Notes under the pieces: generated by a model | The model's input: only the letters and a program-made list of their open reading frames with translations | Told to the model about the DNA's origin: nothing | Database searches by the model: none | Made by a program: the position numbers and the translations under genes | Shown: positions 46,672 to 54,952 of the stretch, piece after piece | Numbering within the stretch: the first letter of the stretch is position 1 | Layout of the letters: every line of letters starts with the position of its first letter | Origin: Undibacterium sp. Jales W-56 | GTDB lineage: Bacteria; Pseudomonadota; Gammaproteobacteria; Burkholderiales; Burkholderiaceae_D | DNA length: 64,000 bases | Direction of reading: 5' to 3' | NCBI RefSeq assembly: GCF_025548535.1 | Contig: NZ_JAJLQW010000002.1 | Location: 372,001 to 436,000 of the forward strand

Positions 46672-48992
46672 TAAGGCGTAACGATCAATTTATAAACCAG
46701 AGGCAAAACAGGTTTCGTGATGGCCTGCCCGCTTCCTACCGGCGTCATATTAATCAAACTGATCTGAGCATCAGGGTTGGCAACTAATGCTCGCAATTCC
46801 AGATTTAATAATTGGCCATTACCTTTGACGCCTGCTCCATCATTACTTGAGGTACCGATGGATATCCGGCCACTTGGTTTATCCGTCACCTGGTTAAAGC
46901 TTCCTTTGCCGTTTTTATTAAAATAATTACCTTCTTTGATGGACACAATCTCAAACTGACTAAGATCCAGTTGCAGTTGCATTGGTGTGGCACGTAAAAG
47001 GCTTTGACTATTCATCAATAATTCAACGTTAATCACCTCCCCAGCTTTCGCTTGAGACGGTCCCTTCCATTGCAACTTAATCGGACTTACCTCCGCAGCC
47101 TGCGTATCACTTACTGCAACAGGAGACGCTAAAACGCCACCGGAGAAAGGCGCTGCATTGCCATTTTCGATGGTACGCAACTGTAAAGGTTTCGTACGTA
47201 AAGTTGATTCAGTACCCGACCAAAAAGATTCGGACGAAGGATCTTTACGTCGAATATTTCTGACTAGATGTGGCGTAATTGACATCACGATCTCTGTTTT
47301 TTGCCGATTATCGTTTTGGCTGGAAAACAGTCGACCTAATACAGGCAAATCACCAAGGAGGGGAATGCCGTTTGCGGCAGAACGTGACTCATCGCTAATG
47401 AGGCCCGCGAGAAGTTGTGTCTCACCATCTCGCAAGCGTAAGGCGCTGGTAAAATTTCTGGTGCCGATTTGGTATGCCTGAGATCCGTTGTTGGTTTTGA
47501 CGACAGATACCAAGGAACTTACTTCCAGAGCGATTTTCAAATCAATATCGTCCCGCAAACGGATATTCGGTTCTACTTCGAGTTTCAATCCCACATCCAG
47601 ATATTGAATATTCTCAGCAACAAATCCATTGGGAGTACTAGTCGTCGTCACGACTGGTACCTTGTCACCGATCATGACTCTCGCCTTTTCTTTATCACGG
47701 ACACGAATCCGGGGATTCGCAAGTAAATTCGCGTCACCATCCGTTTTTTGCAAATTGACCGTGGCACTTGGCAGCGTAATCCCTAGCAGATCTGAATTGA
47801 GATGTTTAAGGTCACTCAGTTTGTAAGTTGGCAAAGGTGTGCTATTGGTACCAGTCCCTGTGATGGGGCCAGTACTGGATTGAGTGGAATTTGATAAAGG
47901 AGCAATCGTGAACTGATTGGTGAATTGAATTCCAAGATTAAGAAGTCGAGAGCGATTAATTTCTAATACCTCGACTTCCAACATCACCTCAGGCTCTTCC
48001 ATGTCTTGTAAAGCGATGAGCTTTTCTGCGAGTTCAATCATTTCTGGATTGTCACGCAAAACCAGCATATTGATTTTGTCATCAACATAAACATCCTTCG
48101 TTTTCAGTACGGCCTTCAGCATGTTAGCGGCTTGTTTCGCTTCTACATTGCTTAAGTAAAAAGCCTTCACCACCAAGTCTTGATATTCCCTGATTTTATT
48201 TGGTGTATTTGGATAGACCAGAACACTATTGGCATTCAAGATTTTTTTATCTAACTGGTTAGTCGTCAGAATGACGTCAATGGCGTCTTCCAGCGTGGTT
48301 TGTTTTAGATAAACGGTGGTACGCTGATCGGTTTTTACATCCCGATCAAAAATAAAATTAATCCCAGTCGTACGTGACAACGCCTCAAAAACCATCTTGA
48401 CGCTGGCATCACGAAATTCAAGGTTAATCGGCTTTTTGTACAAGGCCCCAAAACTAGGAACGACCAACACGTCCTTTGATTTAATCGCCTCAATCTCTTG
48501 CCTGATCAACTGTGCTTGAGCCTGATTAGGGACAACCTCTAATGCCCGCCCAGTCAATTGCCAGGCTTGTGCCACCTCCCCGCGCAATAGTGCTTTACGC
48601 GCCTCGTCAACGTCTTGATTTACACGACCTCTGCGAACGATCAAATCCAAGCCACGTTTAGCGCGTTCATTCTCACGATCATAGCGAAGTATTCGTTTGT
48701 AGTATTGACCTGCTTCTCCATCATGGGATTCAGACAACGCCTTGTCAGCCTGCATCAATAAGGCAGCAGTCGCCTTTTCTCGATTCTGCAACCAGTCTTT
48801 TTTGTATTCAACATCCTGCGGAGACAATTCCACAGCTTGCTGAAGCTCCAATACGCCCTCTTCGAAATTACCATGTTCGATCGCCTGCATACCTGAACGA
48901 TGATGGGTATGGGCTGCGCAGCCAGCCAAGCTGACTAACATCAGGAGAAGGAAGGCACGATAAAGTTTGTAATGCATTCGTAAAAACAACAT
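46671..48992 (-). CDS. GspD/PilQ/MshL-type outer-membrane secretin with cohesin-like C-terminus
   Basis: The 773-residue lipoprotein has a lipobox (LVSLAGC, Cys25). TPR-like helices follow at about 35-170 (HGNFEEGVLELQQAVELSPQ). Secretin N-domains come next (INLEFRDASVKMVFEALSRT, DVYVDDKINMLVLRDNPEM), then the secretin core (LLANPRIRVRDKEKARVMIG, LLAGLISDESRSAANGIPLL). The last about 140 residues (IKLQWKGPSQAKAGEVINVE onward) resemble a cohesin domain. It would form the outer-membrane pore. It lies 4 nt after the PilP-like gene. Confidence 0.92.
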   Translation of the reverse strand: MLFLRMHYKLYRAFLLLMLVSLAGCAAHTHHRSGMQAIEHGNFEEGVLELQQAVELSPQDVEYKKDWLQNREKATAALLMQADKALSESHDGEAGQYYKRILRYDRENERAKRGLDLIVRRGRVNQDVDEARKALLRGEVAQAWQLTGRALEVVPNQAQAQLIRQEIEAIKSKDVLVVPSFGALYKKPINLEFRDASVKMVFEALSRTTGINFIFDRDVKTDQRTTVYLKQTTLEDAIDVILTTNQLDKKILNANSVLVYPNTPNKIREYQDLVVKAFYLSNVEAKQAANMLKAVLKTKDVYVDDKINMLVLRDNPEMIELAEKLIALQDMEEPEVMLEVEVLEINRSRLLNLGIQFTNQFTIAPLSNSTQSSTGPITGTGTNSTPLPTYKLSDLKHLNSDLLGITLPSATVNLQKTDGDANLLANPRIRVRDKEKARVMIGDKVPVVTTTSTPNGFVAENIQYLDVGLKLEVEPNIRLRDDIDLKIALEVSSLVSVVKTNNGSQAYQIGTRNFTSALRLRDGETQLLAGLISDESRSAANGIPLLGDLPVLGRLFSSQNDNRQKTEIVMSITPHLVRNIRRKDPSSESFWSGTESTLRTKPLQLRTIENGNAAPFSGGVLASPVAVSDTQAAEVSPIKLQWKGPSQAKAGEVINVELLMNSQSLLRATPMQLQLDLSQFEIVSIKEGNYFNKNGKGSFNQVTDKPSGRISIGTSSNDGAGVKGNGQLLNLELRALVANPDAQISLINMTPVGSGQAITKPVLPLVYKLIVTP

Positions 48993-48996
48993 GGGT

Positions 48997-49512
48997 TCAG
49001 TTACTCGTAACAGTTAAGGTCAACTCTTGCTTTTCACCAGTTGGGATATGCTCAAATTCGACACGATTGAGATCGATCTGCAAAACCTTATAAATACCGT
49101 CCAAGGTTTCTCCGCCATGTATCGCTAAGGACTGGTCTCCCCGTCCAAGATAAATAATTTGCTGGTCACCGTCATTCATTCGACCAATAAACCTAAACGG
49201 CAATGGGGGCGGTTCGACAGGAGTCGGCGGTGCAACCGGAGTATTACTGCTCACTACAGCGGGCGCAGAAACTGACGGTGGTGGTGCTTGCCATCCTCTT
49301 GGCGCGAACGGATCGGAGCCTTCCTCAGAGTCGTCAGCGGTCACCGCAGGCACTTGAGGAAACGCTACAGTTTTTACGTGCTCAACTCGGAGTCTGGTTG
49401 CTACCGGCTCTGCTACATCACCCGGCTCTTCTACGGGATACCAGATAGCAAGTAGAGTAAGCGCGAGTGCACCAAGCAATACGATCCAACGCAAAGCTAA
49501 TTGGCTAGCCAT
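48997..49512 (-). CDS. PilP/GspC-like periplasmic connector
   Basis: One membrane segment (WIVLLGALALTLLAIWYP) is followed by a Pro-rich linker and a C-terminal beta domain (PLPFRFIGRMNDGDQQIIYL, IHGGETLDGIYKVLQIDLNR). The beta domain resembles the homology-region domain of PilP/GspC, which contacts the secretin. It overlaps the PilO-like gene by 8 bp. The call is by topology and order. Confidence 0.7.
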   Translation of the reverse strand: MASQLALRWIVLLGALALTLLAIWYPVEEPGDVAEPVATRLRVEHVKTVAFPQVPAVTADDSEEGSDPFAPRGWQAPPPSVSAPAVVSSNTPVAPPTPVEPPPLPFRFIGRMNDGDQQIIYLGRGDQSLAIHGGETLDGIYKVLQIDLNRVEFEHIPTGEKQELTLTVTSN

Positions 49513-50050
49513 GCACAGACTTTCTGTAAAAAGCAGAAAATCCCAAATCGCAATTTAAGACGACTGACGCAATACCTGCTCTTGAGCAGCTAATCGAATC
49601 CAATGACATATTCGCTCCATCCAAGCCAAATCGCTGTACAAATTTTTTTATCAGCGAATAGCTGGCCGTAGCAGAGAGCGTCACCCGATAACGGATATAC
49701 GGAAACGTCGTATTTTCTTCTAAGGAGTAAGAAATTTCATCGACGGGCAATTTGGTTTCGTCTGCAACTTGATGCAAGGACTCTACCAAAAAAGAGCTAT
49801 CAAATTCGGGGAGTGCTTCTTGATGCGACTTAGATAGTGCAGGCGGATCACGTTTGATATTTTTCGACGCAGTCAACACCAATGCAAGATCACTCTCCGC
49901 AACTTGCAGAGCATGCCATTGTTGTATGGCAACGATCAACGCAAAGACAAAAACAAGTGCAGCAATACAAAAAAAGACGACGAAACGCGGGCGCGTTCTC
50001 AGGAGGCGACGAATATGGAATTGACTGAAACGAAATAAATGTGCCGCCAT
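49505..50050 (-). CDS. PilO/GspM-like inner-membrane protein
   Basis: A short cytoplasmic start (MAAHLFRFSQFHIRRLLRTR) precedes one membrane segment (FVVFFCIAALVFVFALIVAI) and a periplasmic ferredoxin-like domain (DSSFLVESLHQVADETKLPV, SYSLIKKFVQRFGLDGANMS). This matches PilO/GspM topology. Starts at 50050 or 50062 are both possible; neither has a strong ribosome-binding site. It is the first gene of the operon, so the promoter should lie just to the right. Confidence 0.7.
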   Translation of the reverse strand: MAAHLFRFSQFHIRRLLRTRPRFVVFFCIAALVFVFALIVAIQQWHALQVAESDLALVLTASKNIKRDPPALSKSHQEALPEFDSSFLVESLHQVADETKLPVDEISYSLEENTTFPYIRYRVTLSATASYSLIKKFVQRFGLDGANMSLDSISCSRAGIASVVLNCDLGFSAFYRKSVHG

Positions 50051-50270
50051 AACAAAAAACATTCAACAAACAGGCTACCGCTAGCGGACACACGATGTTC
50101 CAGTTGAATACTCAACTCCTATTGGAAATAGATAATGATGAATAATTTGCAATATTGCATCATCAAAAACAATTCGTCAATAACAATAAAAGATTCTGTA
50201 TCAATTCAGCTCAATATTGTTAGTGAAGGCAATGTTCGTAAATATCATTCTCGAGCTGGGAGTTATCTGG

Positions 50271-50348
50271 GGGGTCGTAGCTGGTGGTTTGCAGGGCTTG
50301 GCCGCCGACCTGGCTGGTGCTGAGCCGGTTGAGGCTGTCGTAGCTGAA
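50271..50348 (-). repeat. 78-bp rhs relic
   Basis: These 78 bases are identical to 52684-52761 in the orphan rhs copy and to 56443-56520 in the main gene. The flanks are unrelated. It appears to be the remains of an older orphan rhs-CT module. Confidence 0.9.
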
Positions 50349-50444
50349 ACTGCTTGTATGCGCAAATTACTCTCTTTGACCTTTGCGATCCTCAAGTCTA
50401 AAACACATTTTAATGCAGAATTCGCTTGATCTTCAAGACAGTAT

Positions 50445-50472
50445 CTACTTGGTACGCACGCTACGCTTGCTG
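50445..50472 (+). repeat. 28-bp direct repeat, left copy
   Basis: The 28 bases (starting CTACTTGGTACGCACG) recur identically at 53606-53633 in the same orientation. The two copies flank the orphan toxin-immunity module. Confidence 0.85.
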
Positions 50473-50878
50473 TTCGACCACATCAACACTTACATAATTT
50501 TACGCCGATGGAGGTGTGGGTTGGCGTAAATCCCGTCAAGGAAAAGCCGAATAGGATATTTCGTTTTAGCGGTTGGGGTGGGATGCTTAAAGGGTTTTAT
50601 ATGCTGCGTTAGCGTTTTATTCGCTGCTTAACATTCCTGTTTTAATCGAGAATTTAACTGTTCAGAAGTAAACACGTTGCATGGAAAATATTTGCCTAAA
50701 ATTTAGGCGGCGAGAAAAAATGTCGCTGAGATTTATTTAATATTGGTGCAGGGCAGATTCGTTTCCTTCTGCAATCCTGCACCTTTTTCCAAAAAATGGT
50801 CTGGGTGCAGGATGTTTTAGCTGTTGCAAACGAGTGGACAGGGCAGCGCGACAGATAAAGCCAATTACCCTTTACACC

Positions 50879-51268
50879 TTACCGCACAACAGCGTCAAGA
50901 ATTTGCCGCGCATCGTGTTCAATAGTGGCAGGAATGGATTTATTGTCCAATGCATTTTGAATTATATGAATAGCCCGTTGCGCTTCAATTGGGCAATTAC
51001 TCCAATCTTCATGTGTGAGTATTTTCAACGCAGAAATAAGTTGCCCCTCATAATCGTCACCAGCAAGAACATCAGCTTTAAGGTACATAATCCCAACCGG
51101 TAATACATGAGTAACAAAAAGTCGTTGACGAAGAGCCTTACATATATCATCAAGCTCCATTTTTTCAATTGGAATTTCTCGAATACTCATATACCAGCTC
51201 ATAAATGATGATTGTTGTTTATCAATAAGTTCAGCGTCCAATGTCGTTTCAAGGTCAGCAAATTTCAT
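50879..51268 (-). CDS. Probable immunity protein, CdiI_2-like
   Basis: The 129-residue acidic protein includes REIPIEKMELDDICKALRQR and a short ADVLAGDDYEGQLISAL segment, the pattern of the CdiI_2 contact-dependent-inhibition immunity family. The ATG at 51268 lies 2 nt after the stop of the upstream rhs toxin, so expression is coupled. It would protect the cell from that toxin tip. The role is inferred from position and pattern. Confidence 0.65.
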   Translation of the reverse strand: MKFADLETTLDAELIDKQQSSFMSWYMSIREIPIEKMELDDICKALRQRLFVTHVLPVGIMYLKADVLAGDDYEGQLISALKILTHEDWSNCPIEAQRAIHIIQNALDNKSIPATIEHDARQILDAVVR

Positions 51269-51270
51269 TT

Positions 51271-53583
51271 TCAAAATCCCGCCCCGCGAAATGCGGTGTC
51301 AATTCGATTTAATAAGTTTAGCGCGTTATTGCGCGCCGCTATTGCCTCAGGATTATTTACACCTTTCAGAGTTTCTGCGTGATTGGTAAGTCCACGCTGC
51401 ACATCCTGAACTTCCTGCAAATGATTCCAAGTTCCACCACCAGGCTTCGAAACAGGATTACCTTGCATGTCTTTAATTGCACCTTCGATGTCATGATCTT
51501 TAAAATTATTTATTATTTTATCGATCTTATTGACTGCTTTCTGTTCACCCTGAGTTAGCTTATCTTTCCCCTTGTTTTTATCTTCGCCATCCGGTGGCGG
51601 ACTGGCCGTTGCACTGTTTGTAGTACCTTTAAGCGCATCACTAGCATTTTTCCCAGCATCCGCATTGGAAGCCGCCGCAGCGATGGCTGCTGCATTGATC
51701 GCTGCTATTTGAACATCTTCGTCATTATCCTGGAATTGATTTCCAGCGGTGATGACTGTCCCTAATACAACAAAGGCTCTGGCTGCAGTGGGAACAATAA
51801 AACGGACGGTACTCTTAGCCACACTACGACCCGCCGCTTGCGCATTCATCGTCTGTTGCAGCGCTGTATTGCGCATTTGCTCTAATACGCGGGTAACAGA
51901 TGGGCCCACAAAATCGAACAGCCTATGTCCAATGATCTCAACCGTTTCAAACCCAGTCGGATCCGTCAAATTCGTCGGGTTATTCAACACATAGCTATAG
52001 CGATTATAGTTCTGTCCGTTGATCGGGTCTTGGATTAATGGGTCGCCACTGAGGAAACGTGCCGTGATCGGGTCGTAGATCCGGCCGTTCATGTGGACCA
52101 GGTCGACCTGGTCGAGCATTTCATGCCCGGTGTAGCCTTTGTTGTCGAGGTGGCTGGTGCTGTTGTCCAACGGGGCGCTGCCGTCGAGGGTTCTTCTTCT
52201 GCCCCAGGCGTCGTAGGCGAGTTTTTCACTGAGGCTGCCGTCGCTGCCGCTGAGGGCGATCGGGCTGCCTAGCCGGTCTTTGTGGTGCCAGTAGAGCTCG
52301 CTGTTGCTGGCGCCGGGTTTGTCGATCTCGACACCGATGCCGCCGGGCCAGTAGGTTTTGATGGTGGTGCCGCCTTTGGTGTCGATTTCCTGGGCGCCGG
52401 CGTAGATGAGGCTGCTGCCGTCATTGCGGTCTTGGCGGACCCGCTGGTGTTCGGGGCCGTAGACGAAGTTGTCGGTGATGGTGCCGCGCTGGATTTGCAC
52501 TGGCATGTCGTAGCTGGTCCAGGTGAGATTACGTCCTGCGCCGGTCTTGAGGTTGCCGTTGTTGTCGTAGGTGAAGCTGCCTTGGCTGCTGGTGCTTTGG
52601 ACGGCGTGGGGGCGGATGGCGCTGCTGCCTTGGCTTGGGTAGGTGTAGCTGCCGATGCCGGTTTTGCTGCTGAGGTTGCCGGCGGGGTCGTAGCTGGTGG
52701 TTTGCAGGGCTTGGCCGCCGACCTGGCTGGTGCTGAGCCGGTTGAGGCTGTCGTAGCTGAAGCCTTCGTTGAAGCTGCCGCTGTCCCAGTATTGGGCACG
52801 TTGGGTGACGTTGCCGAGGGGGTCGTACTGGTAGCTTTCTTGCAGACGCGGGGTGCCGTTGCTGTGGACGGTGCCGCTGTCTAGTCGTCCGGTGTTGACG
52901 TTGTAGCTGCGCAGGTCAAACAGGCCGTTGCCGAGCAAGGCGCTGGTGGGTCTTTGTGCGGCGTCCTGGGTGGTGACTTGCCAGAGGATGAGTGCGCCCC
53001 GCTCGGTTCTGGCGAGATAGCCGGTGTTGTTGTAGCGGGTGTCGTAGACTTTGGCGCTGTCGCTGCCACGTTGGTAGGTGGTGCGGATCAGTCGGCCCCA
53101 CAGGTCGTAGTCGGGGGTCTGGCTGTAGACCTGGCTATTGATGAGCTGGCTGCTGCGCGACGGACGGCCGAGACTGTCGTAGGTGTGCAGGCGGCTGTAG
53201 TCTTTGGCGCTGCCGGTGAGTGTGTAGGCTTCGGCGAGTTGGCCTATGCCCTTGGCGGCGGTGTCGTAGGTCCAGCGGCTTTCCAGGTCGCTTTCATGAC
53301 GGGCGGTCATGCGGTCGATGGCGTCAAATTCGATACGGGTGAATTTGCCGAGGGCGCGTTGGTTCGGGCTGGTTTGTTTCCAGGTGCGGCCAACCGGGTC
53401 TACGTCGTAATGCGTCCATCCGAGATCGGGGTCGCGCAGGTCGGTCTTGCGGCCGAGTGCGTCGTACGTGACGGTGATGAGGTTGCCATTCGGGTCGATA
53501 GTGCTGGCGAGGTTGCCGAACGGGTCGTAACCAAAATTGTTGTTACCTCCATGGGCGTCGATGACGTTGATGACACGGCCTAG
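51271..53583 (-). pseudogene. Orphan rhs-CT module: 5'-truncated rhs with polymorphic-toxin tip
   Basis: The frame begins just after an in-frame TAA at 53584-53586 and has no start of its own, so it is silent unless joined to an rhs gene. Its first about 1.63 kb repeats the end of the main rhs gene, including the core end RFLSGDPLIQDPINGQNY and NPTNLTDPTGF. After that point the tip differs (about 225 residues): an Ala-rich hydrophobic stretch, a Lys/Asp-rich linker, then KLTQGEQKAVNKIDKIINNF and TWNHLQEVQDVQRGLTNHAE. The HLQEVQ-x-x-QRGL pattern resembles polymorphic toxin type 28. An in-frame ATG at 53310 exists but has no family support as a start. A matching immunity gene follows directly. 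Confidence 0.8.
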
Positions 53584-53584
53584 T
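51949..53584 (-). repeat. 1.64-kb direct repeat, copy in the orphan module
   Basis: This copy is nearly identical to 55708-57343, at a constant offset of 3,759 bp. I noticed only a handful of substitutions, near both ends. It covers the rhs core ahead of each toxin tip and is a substrate for homologous recombination. Confidence 0.92.
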
Positions 53585-53589
53585 TAAAT

Positions 53590-53633
53590 GGTGCGCATGG
53601 CGCACCTACTTGGTACGCACGCTACGCTTGCTG
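53590..53633. repeat. Palindrome and right copy of the 28-bp direct repeat
   Basis: GGTGCGC-ATG-GCGCACC is a perfect 7-bp inverted repeat (53590-53606). It leads directly into the 28-bp repeat at 53606-53633, whose twin is at 50445-50472. Similar GGTGCGC/GCGCACC palindromes are common extragenic repeats. Confidence 0.8.
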
Positions 53634-53833
53634 ACCAGCTTGTTTGTGTGCCGGAGCCGTGATGGTGGGGCAGGGTTGGCGCTAGCCTAGCGCAGTGTTT
53701 GCCCCGTGCGCCATCTCCATTTCTTTGCACGGCTTGCAGATGCAGTGACAGGCGGTTTACGTGGCGTGTCCGGCGTGGCTTTTTTTCTTGATAAATGCTA
53801 TAGCTATCAATATCAAATTAAAACGGAATAGAA

Positions 53834-54436
53834 ATGCAAAATCATCACAATATTTCCGAAATACCACATCGCCAAATCAGAGCGGTCTATGACGCTACCA
53901 CCATTCGCGTTTATCAAGCCTATTCTGATGCCATTGCAAACGCTGCATTAGAGAAGGGAACCTTTGTTTCGCCACCATTTAAGATGGAACGGATGACCTG
54001 GATTAAACCTTCTTTTCTATGGATGATGTACCGTGCAGGCTGGGGCTTAAAGGACGTTGGGCAAAAACGTATTCTGGCAATTGATATCAGCAGAGAAGGA
54101 TTTGAGTGGGCGTTAGCACATGGTTGTTTAAGTCATGCGGACGAATCGATCAGTAAGGAAGAATGGGAAGCTAAAAAGAATGCATCACCTGTACGCATTC
54201 AATGGGACCCGGAAAGAGATTTGCTTTTGCGTTCGCTACAACATAGAGCCATTCAGATCGGCCTCAGCAAAGAGGCCTTGAACCTGTATGTGAATCAATG
54301 GATACAAAGTATTACAGATGTCACTCCGTTGGCGCATGCCATTCATACATTTGTTATAGATAAAGAATTCGAACAAGCACAAGCGTTATTGCCAGCAGAA
54401 TTGCCATACCTCGTGTCTACTTCGCTCCTATGCTGA
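53834..54436 (+). CDS. DUF4291 family protein (200 aa)
   Basis: The protein matches DUF4291: RAVYDATTIRVYQAYSDAIA, RMTWIKPSFLWMMYRAGWG, KRILAIDISREGFEWALAHG and VRIQWDPERDLLLRSLQHRA. The function of the family is not known to me. It is transcribed opposite to the Rhs genes and lies between the orphan module and the immunity gene of the main Rhs toxin. It may be a passenger gene. Confidence 0.88.
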   Translation: MQNHHNISEIPHRQIRAVYDATTIRVYQAYSDAIANAALEKGTFVSPPFKMERMTWIKPSFLWMMYRAGWGLKDVGQKRILAIDISREGFEWALAHGCLSHADESISKEEWEAKKNASPVRIQWDPERDLLLRSLQHRAIQIGLSKEALNLYVNQWIQSITDVTPLAHAIHTFVIDKEFEQAQALLPAELPYLVSTSLLC

Positions 54437-54448
54437 TTATCACGACAT

Positions 54449-54952
54449 TTAACTTTCCATAGTTTTTAATAAACGTGCCGCATTTTCTGCAATGATTTCA
54501 TTCTCGACTTGAGCAAGCAAAGCCAATTTTTCTTTTGCACTATCTGTCCCGATTGCACGAAGCGCATATAGACATTTCACTCCGAATGCGTAGCTTTCGT
54601 CGTAATCTAAATACGGGAAAGCGATCAAAGCAGCATGGAACAAGCAATCTACAGTACTAGGGCATTTCAAATTCTTCAGTATCAATGCTATGTTCTCATG
54701 CTGAGTATGCCAATCCTCCAACAAAAGTTTACACAGCACGTCTGTGCATCTTTCAAAAAATCCAAAATGAAATCCAAGTAGAAGAATATGCTCAACTTCA
54801 TTGGAATCTTTACGTGAGAATGCGTCCTCTAAGGCGTTAGAGATATATTCAGCATTAATCCCGGAGCTTTCCGGAAAAAATATTAAGAATTTATCCTTCG
54901 AAATTTTACCTAAGGATAGGTCGAGTATTAGTTTTAATTGATCTGATGTCAT
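54449..54952 (-). CDS. Probable immunity protein of the main Rhs toxin
   Basis: The 167-residue acidic, helical protein has HEAT-like repeats near the C-terminus (FHAALIAFPYLDYDESYAFG, KCLYALRAIGTDSAKEKLAL). I do not recognise a named family. Its ATG overlaps the rhs stop (ATGA), which is typical of a toxin-immunity pair. It would neutralise the C-terminal domain encoded just upstream. The role is inferred from position. Confidence 0.65.
   Translation of the reverse strand: MTSDQLKLILDLSLGKISKDKFLIFFPESSGINAEYISNALEDAFSRKDSNEVEHILLLGFHFGFFERCTDVLCKLLLEDWHTQHENIALILKNLKCPSTVDCLFHAALIAFPYLDYDESYAFGVKCLYALRAIGTDSAKEKLALLAQVENEIIAENAARLLKTMES

Larger units (their letters stand above)
50051..50878. 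other. Intergenic region between the secretion operon and the orphan Rhs module
   Basis: No intact gene is seen. It holds the promoter side of the secretion operon, a 78-bp rhs scrap (50271-50348) and one copy of a 28-bp direct repeat (50445-50472). The rest is AT-rich and unassigned. Confidence 0.6.

Noticed and set aside
52269-53583. Long Ala/Gly/Val- or Pro/Thr-rich frames on both strands across the rhs core (also at 56028-57342)
   Set aside because: They are shadows of the GC-rich rhs reading frame: low complexity, no family motifs, and duplicated only because the rhs core is duplicated.
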